This document shows, in pieces, positions 1 through 6,978 of a stretch of DNA of 28,674 nt; positions within the stretch are counted from its first letter, which is position 1; the number at the start of each line of letters is the position of its first letter. A model generated the notes under the pieces. That model worked only from the letters and a program-made list of their open reading frames with translations, was not told the origin of the DNA and did no database searches. The stretch comes from JBFWUM01 sp050247255. Its GTDB lineage: Bacteria > Acidobacteriota > Vicinamibacteria > Vicinamibacterales > UBA2999. The stretch covers positions 1-28,674 of the forward strand of contig JBFWUM010000051.1 of the NCBI GenBank assembly GCA_050247255.1, in the 5' to 3' direction. Both the position numbers and the translations under genes were made by a program.

Positions 1-2
1 TG

Positions 3-323
3 CTGACCAACTGCGACGACGATCTCTTCGCGCTGACCCATGCGCGCTTCCGCCGGCGGTTCGACCTCGTCGTCACGGCGGAGCAGGTGTGCGACTACAA
101 GCCGTCGCTCAGCCACTTCCGCTATTTCGATCGGCTGTCCGGAGTGGGCGTGGGGCAGTGGATTCACGTCGCGTGCAGCTGGCACCACGACATCGTGCCG
201 GCTAAGAAGCTCGGCATCCGCAGCGTCTGGCTGGATCGGGAAGATACCGGCGAGGATCCCGCCGCAGCGACGGTCAGGGTGCAGTCTGCCCGGGAGGTAG
301 CACGGGCGATTGCACGACTGTAA
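3..323 (+). CDS. HAD-family hydrolase, C-terminal part (5' end outside window)
   Basis: The frame is open from base 3 to the TAA at 321-323, giving about 106 residues that start inside the protein. The pieces match the last three motifs of the haloacid dehalogenase superfamily: LTNCD near the beginning (motif II), K in CDYKPS (motif III), and a motif-IV-like segment with HHD followed by VPAKKLGIRSVWLDR, the usual HAD subfamily IA tail. Such proteins are cytoplasmic phosphatases or dehalogenases; the substrate cannot be told from this fragment. Its last 50 bp overlap, tail to tail, the end of the adaptor gene on the other strand. The start and the nucleophile motif DxD lie upstream of the window. 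Confidence 0.8.
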   Translation: MTNCDDDLFALTHARFRRRFDLVVTAEQVCDYKPSLSHFRYFDRLSGVGVGQWIHVACSWHHDIVPAKKLGIRSVWLDREDTGEDPAAATVRVQSAREVARAIARL

Positions 324-1407
324 TCGCCCCGCCATCCACTAAACCCGCCTGGCCGCGCACGATCACCAGCTCTCCCGCCTGGAGCCCCTCGGTGATCTCC
401 ACCCCCTGCTCGTTGGCCACGCCGGTCGTGACCAGGCGGCGCCTGGCGACATCCCCTTCCGCCACGAACAGCACGCGTTCGGCTCCTTCGTCGAGCAGCG
501 CCTCCGCCGGCACGAACACCGCATCGACCCGTTCCTCGGCATCGATGTCGACCTCCACCGGCATGTCGACGACCAGCGGCGCGGGCCGCGAGAGGGCCAG
601 TCGCACGCGCACGTCGCCGTTCGCGGTGGCATCCGCAAGGTTCGGGGGCATCGCGACGGTCAGCGGGATCTCCTGCCCGTCGATCATCCCGGCCACGCGC
701 GCCGTGGCCCCCGGTGCAACCCGCGCCACGTCGGCGCGCGCCACGGTCACCAGCACCTCGAGGCGCGTGGGATCGACGATGCGCAGCACCGGGTCGGCGG
801 TGGTGGCCTGGGCGATGTCGCCCGCATTGTGGAGCCGCTGCGCGACCACGCCGGCAAAGGGCGCTGTCACCGTGGCGCGCGCCGCCTGCTCCTCGGCGGC
901 ACGGAGCGCGGTCTGCGCGCGCGCGAACGCCGACTCCGCGTCAGCCAGTTCCCGTTCGGCCGTCTCCAGCTGCGTGCGCGGCACGAGCCCGCGCGCGACG
1001 AAGTCACGCGTTCGCGTCTGTGCGATCCGCGCGTTCTCGACCTGCGCCTGCAGCCGCGCGATGTCGGCGCGCTGCCGCGCCGCCTCCTGCGTGGCCGTGG
1101 CAAGCTCGAAGCGCACCACGACTTCGCCGGGCGCCACGGTCGCGCCCGCGTCCTTGCTGATCTCGAGGATGCGCGCCGGCTCTGGCGCGACGGCCAGGAA
1201 CTCCGCCCCCTGCGCGGGGACGACGATGCCGCTGGCATGGACGACCGCGCGCAACCGGCCGCGCTGCGCGGGCTGGGCGGCCACCGGGATCGGCGCGGCC
1301 TCCTCCCCGGCCGCGGCGTCGGGCCGCTGCCGCGAGCAGGCCGCGGCCGCCAGCGCGAGCACGACGATGAGTGAAGCCGCGGTGAGGCGGTGACAGGGTC
1401 CGGGCAT
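274..1407 (-). CDS. RND efflux periplasmic adaptor (HlyD/MacA-like membrane fusion lipoprotein)
   Basis: A 377-residue protein from the ATG at 1407. It opens with a lipoprotein signal peptide: positively charged start, hydrophobic stretch ASLIVVLALAAAAC, lipid-accepting Cys at about residue 24. Next come a first lipoyl half, an alpha-helical hairpin rich in Glu/Arg/Ala (about 95-180), the second lipoyl half with TAPFAGVVAQR, then beta-barrel and membrane-proximal domains. This is the normal order of RND adaptors, which link an inner-membrane pump to an outer-membrane channel. No pump or TolC-like gene is adjacent: the next gene downstream is on the opposite strand. An in-frame codon 48 nt upstream would lengthen the protein, but it lies before the signal peptide and over the promoter region. 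Exported substrate unknown. Confidence 0.88.
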   Translation of the reverse strand: MPGPCHRLTAASLIVVLALAAAACSRQRPDAAAGEEAAPIPVAAQPAQRGRLRAVVHASGIVVPAQGAEFLAVAPEPARILEISKDAGATVAPGEVVVRFELATATQEAARQRADIARLQAQVENARIAQTRTRDFVARGLVPRTQLETAERELADAESAFARAQTALRAAEEQAARATVTAPFAGVVAQRLHNAGDIAQATTADPVLRIVDPTRLEVLVTVARADVARVAPGATARVAGMIDGQEIPLTVAMPPNLADATANGDVRVRLALSRPAPLVVDMPVEVDIDAEERVDAVFVPAEALLDEGAERVLFVAEGDVARRRLVTTGVANEQGVEITEGLQAGELVIVRGQAGLVDGGAITVVQSPVLPPGQTAP

Positions 1408-1435
1408 GGCTAGGTGACGCCGCTGGCCGGTCGAT

Positions 1436-1443
1436 CTTATAGT
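1436..1443. promoter_or_regulatory. Divergent -10 region between efflux adaptor and msrB
   Basis: On the plus strand TATAGT at 1438-1443 has GTGACG 18 bp upstream (1414-1419) and ends 10 nt before the msrB ATG, so the leader would be only a few nt. On the minus strand the same bases read TATAAG (1441-1436), suitably placed for the adaptor start at 1407. One AT-rich core in a 46-bp gap could therefore serve both genes. Assigned from sequence only. Confidence 0.5.
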
Positions 1444-1453
1444 GCTCGCTATC

Positions 1454-1858
1454 ATGACCGCGAAACGATACCCCGTGGAGAAGACCGACGCCGAATGGCG
1501 CAGCCAGCTGACGCCGGATCAGTACGCCGTCCTGCGCGGCCACGGTACCGAGCGGCCGGGGTCGTGCGCGCTGCTCATGGAGAAACGGCCGGGCACCTTC
1601 TCGTGCGCCGGCTGCGGGCAGCGGCTGTTCGTCGGCGAGCGGAAGTTCGAGAGCGGCACCGGCTGGCCCAGCTTCTTCGCCCCGCTCGAAGGGGCCACCG
1701 AAACCAGCACTGATTCCTCGTACGGCATGGTCCGCACCGAGGTTCACTGCGGCCGCTGCGGCGGCCATCTCGGGCACGTCTTCGAGGACGGCCCGCCGCC
1801 CACCGGGCTGCGCTACTGCATCAACGGCGTGGCGCTTACCTTCGAGCCGGCGAAGTAA
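1454..1858 (+). CDS. msrB: Peptide-methionine (R)-S-oxide reductase MsrB
   Basis: A 134-residue protein, the usual length for free-standing MsrB. It reduces the R epimer of methionine sulfoxide in oxidised proteins. Two CxxC pairs (C51/C54 and C99/C102) form the structural zinc site, GTGWPSF (68-74) is the family signature, and the catalytic Cys is C122 in RYCINGVAL. The ATG at 1454 is preferred over a GTG at 1442, because 1442 lies inside the putative -10 box. There is no signal peptide, so the enzyme should be cytoplasmic. Only 2 bp separate its stop from the hybrid histidine kinase start, so the two are very likely co-transcribed. Confidence 0.95.
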   Translation: MTAKRYPVEKTDAEWRSQLTPDQYAVLRGHGTERPGSCALLMEKRPGTFSCAGCGQRLFVGERKFESGTGWPSFFAPLEGATETSTDSSYGMVRTEVHCGRCGGHLGHVFEDGPPPTGLRYCINGVALTFEPAK

Positions 1859-1860
1859 GC

Positions 1861-4068
1861 GTGACGGCGCTGGGCCTTCGCGCGCGCATCATCCTGCTCA
1901 TCGCCCTGGCGCTGCTGCCGGCCTTCGGCCTGCTGATCTGGATCCGCGTCGAGGGGAGCCGCGTGCAGCAGGCCGAGGCGCGCGAGCGCGTGCTGGCGCG
2001 CGCGGAGCTTATCGCCGAGTCGCAGGTGAGCCGCGATGATGCGGCGCAGCAGTTGCTCGTGGCAATCTCCAGCCACGAGGCGGTCCAGGCCCCCGAGTCG
2101 CCCGCCTGCACCGAGTACCTGCGCCGGGTAATGGGCCCCGAGCTCAACGTCTACATCAACCTCGGCGTCGTGAGTACGGCCGGTACGGTCGTCTGCGGCA
2201 CCGACCCGGTGCTCGGCCTCGGCGTGTCGGACCGCCAGTTCTTCCGCGACGCCATGGAGACGCGCGCCTTCACCGTGGGCGAGGTGCTGCAGGGGCGGCG
2301 CACCGGCCGGATGCTTCTGAATTACGCGCTGCCGGTGCTCCAGGGAACGGAGGTCAAGTCCATTGCCATCGCGGCGCTGAACATCGCCTGGCTCGGGGAA
2401 TCGCTCGGGCGCATCGCCGTGGAACCTGGGGCCGGACTGGCGCTGCTCGACCGCACCGGCACCGTTATCGTGAAGCAGCCGGCCGGTCAGTGGTTCGGCG
2501 ATCAGCTCGACCCCGCCGACTTCGACGCCATGGCCGAACGCCGGGTCATGCACGCCATCCGTCCCGGCCCCGACGGCAGGGAACGGCACTACGCATTCTC
2601 CTGGGTCGGCGGCCGCCGCGACATGCTGGCGGTCGCCGGCCTGGTCGAGGACGAGACCGCCGGCATTGCCGGCGCCGGCTTCCTCACCGCGGTGCTCATC
2701 CTGCTCGGCGGCGGCGTGCTCGCCGCCGGACTGGCTTTTGTCTTCGCCGAGCGGCAGATCGGACGGCCGATCGTGCAGCTGGTGCGCGGCGCCCGCCGCC
2801 TGGCCACAGGCGATCTGAGCGTGCGCACCGGCGTCGACAGCGGCGCCGCCGAACTGCGGGAGCTCAGCGCCTCGTTCGACCAGATGGCCGCCACGCTCCA
2901 GGATCGCGAGCGCCGCGCGCGCGAGTCGCAGCGGCTCGAGGCCATCGGCCAGCTCGCCGGCGGCCTGGCGCACGACTTCAACAACATGCTGACGGTCATC
3001 CTCGGCTTCAGCCACTCGCTGCAGAAGAACGTGCACGACGCGGAGGCGCGCGAGAACATCAACGAGATCATCAGCGCCGCCGAGCGCGCCGGCAACCTGA
3101 CCACGCAGCTGCTGGCCTTCGCGCGCCGCCAGGTCCTGCAGCCGCGCCCGATGCTCCTCAACGAGACGGTGGCGCAGATGGGCACGATGCTGCGCCAGGT
3201 GATCGGCGAGGACGTGACCATGGTCACGCTGCTCGGCCCCGATGCCGGCGTCGTGCAGGCGGATCCATCGCAGATGGAGCAGATCCTCCTCAATCTGGTG
3301 CTGAACGCCCGCGATGCCATGCCGCACGGCGGCACGCTGAAGATCGAGACCAGAAACCTGTCGGTCGCCCCGGGCGAGCCGTCGCCGCTCATCCCGGTCG
3401 GCCACGCGGCGTTGCCGTCGGGCGACTACGTGATGCTCACCGTCACCGACACCGGGCACGGCATGGATGCCGAGACACGCGCGCGGATCTTCGAGCCGTT
3501 CTTCACGACCAAGGGATCGCGGGGCACGGGCCTGGGGCTGGCGATGGTTTACGGCATCACCAGCCAGAGCGGTGGCTACATCTGCTGCGCGTCGTCTATC
3601 GGATCGGGCACGACGATTTCGCTGCTGCTGCCTCGTGTCCACGGCGCTGTCGTCGAAGGGCTGCCGGCGGCGCCGCGCGATCCGGCGCCGCCGCCGGGCT
3701 CCGAAACCCTCCTGGTCGTCGAGGACGAGCCGTCCGTCCGCCTGCTGGCCGAGCGCGTGCTGCGCGGCGCCGGTTACACCGTCGTCACCGCCGACGGCGC
3801 CGCTGCGGCCATGGACCTGATTCGCCACGGCGTCCGCCCGCACCTGGTCATCACCGACGTCGTCATGCCGCACATGAACGGCGTCGCCCTGGCCGAAAGC
3901 CTGCGCCTGATGGTGCCTGGGATCCAGGTGGCGTACATGTCGGGGCACATCGAGCACGCGGTGCTCAAGGCCTCGCGCATTGCGCCGAAGGCGTTCCTGC
4001 GCAAGCCGTTCACGCCGGATGCGCTGCTGCGGAAGGTGCGGTCGGCGCTCGATTCGGCGCCGGTCTGA
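1861..4068 (+). CDS. Hybrid sensor histidine kinase with periplasmic Cache-like sensor and C-terminal receiver
   Basis: A 735-residue protein starting at GTG 1861, 2 bp after msrB. Order of parts: TM1 (about 8-28), periplasmic Cache-like domain (30-262), TM2 (264-295), HAMP (296-350), dimerisation domain with phospho-acceptor H371 in AHDFNN, ATPase domain with N-box LNARDAM (481-487), G1 DTGHGM (530-535) and G2 GTGLGL (555-560), then a receiver with acidic pocket E621/D622, phospho-Asp D666 in ITDVVMP and K715. The sensor domain has two cysteines, C83 and C112, which could form a disulfide; with msrB next door that hints at redox sensing, but this is inference. A single-domain response regulator lies convergently 15 bp downstream. 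No DNA-binding output is present. Confidence 0.92.
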   Translation: MTALGLRARIILLIALALLPAFGLLIWIRVEGSRVQQAEARERVLARAELIAESQVSRDDAAQQLLVAISSHEAVQAPESPACTEYLRRVMGPELNVYINLGVVSTAGTVVCGTDPVLGLGVSDRQFFRDAMETRAFTVGEVLQGRRTGRMLLNYALPVLQGTEVKSIAIAALNIAWLGESLGRIAVEPGAGLALLDRTGTVIVKQPAGQWFGDQLDPADFDAMAERRVMHAIRPGPDGRERHYAFSWVGGRRDMLAVAGLVEDETAGIAGAGFLTAVLILLGGGVLAAGLAFVFAERQIGRPIVQLVRGARRLATGDLSVRTGVDSGAAELRELSASFDQMAATLQDRERRARESQRLEAIGQLAGGLAHDFNNMLTVILGFSHSLQKNVHDAEARENINEIISAAERAGNLTTQLLAFARRQVLQPRPMLLNETVAQMGTMLRQVIGEDVTMVTLLGPDAGVVQADPSQMEQILLNLVLNARDAMPHGGTLKIETRNLSVAPGEPSPLIPVGHAALPSGDYVMLTVTDTGHGMDAETRARIFEPFFTTKGSRGTGLGLAMVYGITSQSGGYICCASSIGSGTTISLLLPRVHGAVVEGLPAAPRDPAPPPGSETLLVVEDEPSVRLLAERVLRGAGYTVVTADGAAAAMDLIRHGVRPHLVITDVVMPHMNGVALAESLRLMVPGIQVAYMSGHIEHAVLKASRIAPKAFLRKPFTPDALLRKVRSALDSAPV

Positions 4069-4083
4069 TCGACCTGATCGACG

Positions 4084-4488
4084 CTATTCTCCCGGGACGA
4101 CGTAGCGCTTCACGACCTCGAGGAGCGCGTCACCCCGGAACGGTTTCTCCAGCCAGTCGTCCGAGTGCAGGACCAGGCGGTCCTCCGCCGGCGGTTCCAG
4201 CGCGGTGACGACAACTGTCGGCAGGGTCGAGAGATCCGGGTCGGCAAGCTGCCGCGCGCGCACGTCGTAGCCGCTCAGCTGGCCAGGTAGCCGAAGGTCC
4301 AGCAGCATCAGCGCAAATCGACGCGGGGAGGCCAGGAGGCACGCCAGCGCCTGCTCGGCGGTCGAGGCGCCGTCCACGAGGTAACCGTACAGCGCGAGGA
4401 GTTCCTCGACCGCGATGCGCAGGTCGCGGCTGTCTTCGACGACCAGAATGGAACCGCGTCGCGGCTGAACCGCCGAAACCTCGGGCAT
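4084..4488 (-). CDS. Single-domain response regulator (receiver only)
   Basis: 134 residues forming one receiver domain and nothing else. The acidic pocket is E18/D19 in VVEDS, the phospho-acceptor is D64 in LLDLRLPG, the switch Thr is T95 and the conserved Lys is K115 in LEKPF. With no output domain it probably passes phosphate on or acts by protein contact. It starts 30 bp after the stop of the Ser/Thr kinase on the same strand, so it looks like the last gene of that unit. Its 3' end faces the hybrid histidine kinase with a 15-bp gap, so it could also be a phosphorelay partner of that protein. Which kinase it serves cannot be decided from sequence. Confidence 0.9.
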   Translation of the reverse strand: MPEVSAVQPRRGSILVVEDSRDLRIAVEELLALYGYLVDGASTAEQALACLLASPRRFALMLLDLRLPGQLSGYDVRARQLADPDLSTLPTVVVTALEPPAEDRLVLHSDDWLEKPFRGDALLEVVKRYVVPGE

Positions 4489-4518
4489 GGCGCAGGCACC
4501 GAGGGGGAAGGACCTTCG

Positions 4519-5871
4519 TCAGTCCATGATTCGTGCCACCCGAAATGCGGCACGGGTCGTGGCGGGTTCGATCAGCAGGAACGACACGGCAGTTCCGGCG
4601 GACACCGACACCAGGAGAATGGCCAGCGGCTCGGCCGCGGCGTCGAGCGCCAGGCCGGACGCGAGCGTCGCGGCGGCAAATGCCGCGTCGCCCACCAGGA
4701 GTGGTGTGGTGCTCCGCCGGCGCACGCGCGGGAAGTCCTCGACATACCAGCGCGATGCGAACCAGCGGTGGAGCCGCAGCGCGGAACTGACCACGCACGC
4801 CGCGAGGGCCGTCAGGAAGATCATGCGCCCCGGCGCGCCGCCGATGAGTCCGCGAGCCGACCACAGCGGTATGAGCATCAGCGCGTAGATCGCGACGGCC
4901 GCGCCCTGGTGAAACGCCCACCAGGCATACGCGCGCCCGCCCGCAGCCCGGTCGCCGTCGAGCGCGGCGAGGAACGCGGCGGTGGTCTGGTACCGTGCCC
5001 GCGGCTCCGAGGCCAGGCAGCGGCTGACGATCGCCCGCAGCGGCTCCGGGATCGCGCCCTCATCGCGCGCGAGCGGATGATGGCCGAGGAGCATCTCGCC
5101 GAGGATGACGCCGAGCGCGTAGATGTCACTTCGCCCATCGGCGGCGGCGCCGGCCAGCTGCTCCGGCGCGAGGTATCCCGGTGTCCCCGACAGCGGGCCC
5201 GGGTCGGCCGCGCCCGCGGCCTGCGCGATGCCGAAGTCGACGAGCGTGATCCGGTCGTCGCCTTCGTCGGCGAGCACGATGTTCTCCGGCTTGAGGTCGC
5301 GATGGACGATGCCAGCGGCATGCGCCGCTTCGAGCGCGCGCGCGATCTGCCCGGCGATGCGGACCGCCCGCTGGGGCGCCAGCGGCCCGCCGCGCAGCAC
5401 ATCGCGCAGCGTTCGCTCACCGGCAAAGGCGGAGGCCAGGTAGAGATCGCCTTCGAACTCTTCGAGCGCGTACACCGCCGCGATGCCCGGGTGCGACAGC
5501 CGGGCGGCGGCGCGTGCTTCACGCCGCAGGCGATCGCGGCGTGCGGTGTCGCCGGGAGCCAACGGCGGCAGCGCTTTCAACGCCACGCGCCGGTTCAACC
5601 GGCTGTCGTGCGCCAGGTAGACGATGCCCATGCCGCCGCGACCGAGCTCGCGCTCGATGTCGTAGGGGCCGATTCGCTCGGGGAGCGCCATCGGTGGCGG
5701 CGACTCCAGGAACGTCCCGGCAGTGTCATGGGCGAGCAGCAGCCGTTCGAGTTCGCGCCGCAGGTCTGCATCGGTGGTGGCGTCACGGAGCCACGCGTCG
5801 CGCCGCTCGGGCGCAAGGTCGAGCGCCTGGTTGAAGAGCGTCTTCAGCTGGTCGAACCGCTCACTCGCCAT
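4519..5871 (-). CDS. PknB-like serine/threonine protein kinase with C-terminal membrane domain
   Basis: A 450-residue protein. Residues 1-65 are the short helical lead-in often seen in acidobacterial and planctomycete kinases. The kinase domain spans about 70-305: glycine loop GRGGMG (77-82), ATP-anchoring K99 in VALK, catalytic loop HRDLKPEN (190-197), DFG (212-214) and GTPGYLAPEQ (229-238). All key residues are present, so it should be active. The rest (about 315-435) has three or four hydrophobic segments in place of the PASTA, WD40 or TPR domains common in the family, making this a membrane-tethered kinase with hardly any extracytoplasmic sensor. Its ATG overlaps the end of the ECF sigma gene by 11 bp, implying translational coupling and a shared pathway. 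Confidence 0.93.
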   Translation of the reverse strand: MASERFDQLKTLFNQALDLAPERRDAWLRDATTDADLRRELERLLLAHDTAGTFLESPPPMALPERIGPYDIERELGRGGMGIVYLAHDSRLNRRVALKALPPLAPGDTARRDRLRREARAAARLSHPGIAAVYALEEFEGDLYLASAFAGERTLRDVLRGGPLAPQRAVRIAGQIARALEAAHAAGIVHRDLKPENIVLADEGDDRITLVDFGIAQAAGAADPGPLSGTPGYLAPEQLAGAAADGRSDIYALGVILGEMLLGHHPLARDEGAIPEPLRAIVSRCLASEPRARYQTTAAFLAALDGDRAAGGRAYAWWAFHQGAAVAIYALMLIPLWSARGLIGGAPGRMIFLTALAACVVSSALRLHRWFASRWYVEDFPRVRRRSTTPLLVGDAAFAAATLASGLALDAAAEPLAILLVSVSAGTAVSFLLIEPATTRAAFRVARIMD

Positions 5872-6379
5872 CCAGCGCCACCTTCAACCACGCGCGCGCC
5901 ATGGTCCACTGCCGCTTGACCGTGGCGGGCGACGTGCCCCTCGCCTCCGCCGTTTCCTCGATGGTGAGCCCGCCGAAGTAGCGCAGCTCGACGACGCGTG
6001 CCTGCTCCGCGTCGAGCGCAGCCAGCCGCGTCAGCGCATCGTCCAGGGCGACGAGATCGATCTGGTCGTTCCCGGTGCTGAGCATGCGTTCGTCGAGCGT
6101 GACGCGCTGCGGCAGCGCGCCGCGCTTGGCTGCCCGCCGGGCGCGCGCCCGCTGGACGAGGATCTGCCGCATCGACAGCGCGGCGATCGCGAGGAAGTGG
6201 GTGCGGTTGGCGAATTCGCGCGGCCGCTCGGCGGCAAGCCGCAGGTAGGCTTCGTTGACGAGCGCCGTCGCCTGGATGGTCTGGCCGGCGCGCTCGCGCT
6301 GCAGGTAGCGCGCGGCCAGGCGGCGGAGCTCGTCGTAGACGAGCGGCATCAGCTCTGCCGGCTGCCGCTCGTCGCGCAT
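5861..6379 (-). CDS. ECF RNA polymerase sigma factor (TIGR02999 / Sigma70_ECF type)
   Basis: 172 residues from the ATG at 6379. Region 2 is at about 8-80, with the family signature ATALVNEAYLRLA (38-50) and the aromatic segment NRTHFLAIAALSMRQIL; region 4 is at about 112-168, with the helix-turn-helix LTIEETAEARGTSPATVKRQW. This ECF subgroup is typically found beside PknB-like kinases, as here, where its stop overlaps the kinase start by 11 bp. No anti-sigma factor gene is visible; in such groups control is thought to pass through the kinase. The gene begins 7 nt after the cyclophilin stop. The in-frame extension further upstream has shadow-like composition and was excluded. Confidence 0.93.
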   Translation of the reverse strand: MRDERQPAELMPLVYDELRRLAARYLQRERAGQTIQATALVNEAYLRLAAERPREFANRTHFLAIAALSMRQILVQRARARRAAKRGALPQRVTLDERMLSTGNDQIDLVALDDALTRLAALDAEQARVVELRYFGGLTIEETAEARGTSPATVKRQWTMARAWLKVALDGE

Positions 6380-6386
6380 CGTGCTG

Positions 6387-6902
6387 TCAGCGCCTCTCGA
6401 TCGTGACCGACTCGATGACGATGTCCTTGACCGGGCGATCGCGCGGTCCCGTCTTGGCGTGCCCGATGTTGCGGACGACGTCGAGCCCGTCGACGACCTC
6501 GCCGAACACCGAGTGGCGATTGTCGAGGTGCGGCGTCGGCGCCAGGGTGATGAAGAACTGGCCGCCGTTGGTGTTCGGCCCGGCATTGGCCATCGACAGG
6601 ACGCCCGCCTTGTCGTGCCTGAGGCTGGGGTGGAACTCATCCGCGAAGGTGTAGCCCGGTCCGCCGATCCCCTGGCCCAGCGGGTCGCCCCCCTGGATCA
6701 TGAACCCGTCGATCACGCGGTGGAAGATCACCCCGTCGTAGTACGGCTGCGTCACCTTCTTGTTGGTGCGCGGATCGGTCCACTCGCGGGTGCCCTCGGC
6801 CAGCCCGACGAAATTCTCGACCGTGCGCGGCGCCTCCTGATCGAAGAGCCGGATGGTGAAGTTCCCCTCGCTGGTCACGAACTGTGCGTAAACTCCCGAC
6901 AA
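6387..6902 (-). CDS. Cyclophilin-type peptidyl-prolyl cis-trans isomerase, TTG start
   Basis: 171 residues. It catalyses cis-trans isomerisation of Xaa-Pro bonds. Family residues are clear: FHRVIDGFMIQGGDP (60-74) with catalytic R62 and Q70, NTNGGQFFIT (110-119) and SVFGEVVDG (131-139). The start is set by a strong Shine-Dalgarno AAGGAG (complement of 6909-6914) six nt before a TTG at 6902, which puts the start exactly where cytoplasmic PpiB proteins begin; there is no signal peptide. Longer in-frame starts run into the glgB promoter and look non-coding. It is the first gene of the minus-strand group with the sigma factor (7-nt gap), kinase and receiver. Whether it works with them or is merely co-transcribed is unknown. 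Confidence 0.93.
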   Translation of the reverse strand: MSGVYAQFVTSEGNFTIRLFDQEAPRTVENFVGLAEGTREWTDPRTNKKVTQPYYDGVIFHRVIDGFMIQGGDPLGQGIGGPGYTFADEFHPSLRHDKAGVLSMANAGPNTNGGQFFITLAPTPHLDNRHSVFGEVVDGLDVVRNIGHAKTGPRDRPVKDIVIESVTIERR

Positions 6903-6908
6903 CGTTGG

Positions 6909-6914
6909 CTCCTT
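6909..6914 (-). promoter_or_regulatory. Shine-Dalgarno site fixing the TTG start of the cyclophilin
   Basis: AAGGAG reads on the minus strand and lies 6 nt from TTG 6902. It is one of the few strong ribosome-binding sites in the window and settles the start choice. Most other first genes here lack such a site. Confidence 0.75.
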
Positions 6915-6965
6915 GTGTGCAGTAACCCCGCGTGAATGAAGGGAAGAGGATACCACCCGTCGCGG

Positions 6966-6971
6966 TACAAT
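6966..6971 (+). promoter_or_regulatory. -10 box of glgB, probably leaderless
   Basis: TACAAT matches the -10 consensus at five of six bases and ends 7 nt before the glgB ATG, so transcription should begin at or beside the start codon. No clear -35 box is seen 16-18 bp upstream, and there is no Shine-Dalgarno sequence. Confidence 0.55.
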
Positions 6972-6978
6972 TTCGCCC

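Noticed and set aside
1442..1453. GTG 1442 as start of msrB
   Set aside because: It overlaps the TATAGT -10 box; the ATG at 1454 fits the family N terminus.
1813..3957. 714-residue open frame antisense to the hybrid histidine kinase
   Set aside because: Rich in Arg, Ala, His and Asp in the pattern of a complementary-strand shadow in high-GC DNA; the plus-strand protein has complete kinase motifs.
4069..4083. Short TGATCGACCTGATCGA duplication after the hybrid kinase considered as a terminator or site
   Set aside because: Too short and without a stable stem; likely chance in a 15-bp gap.
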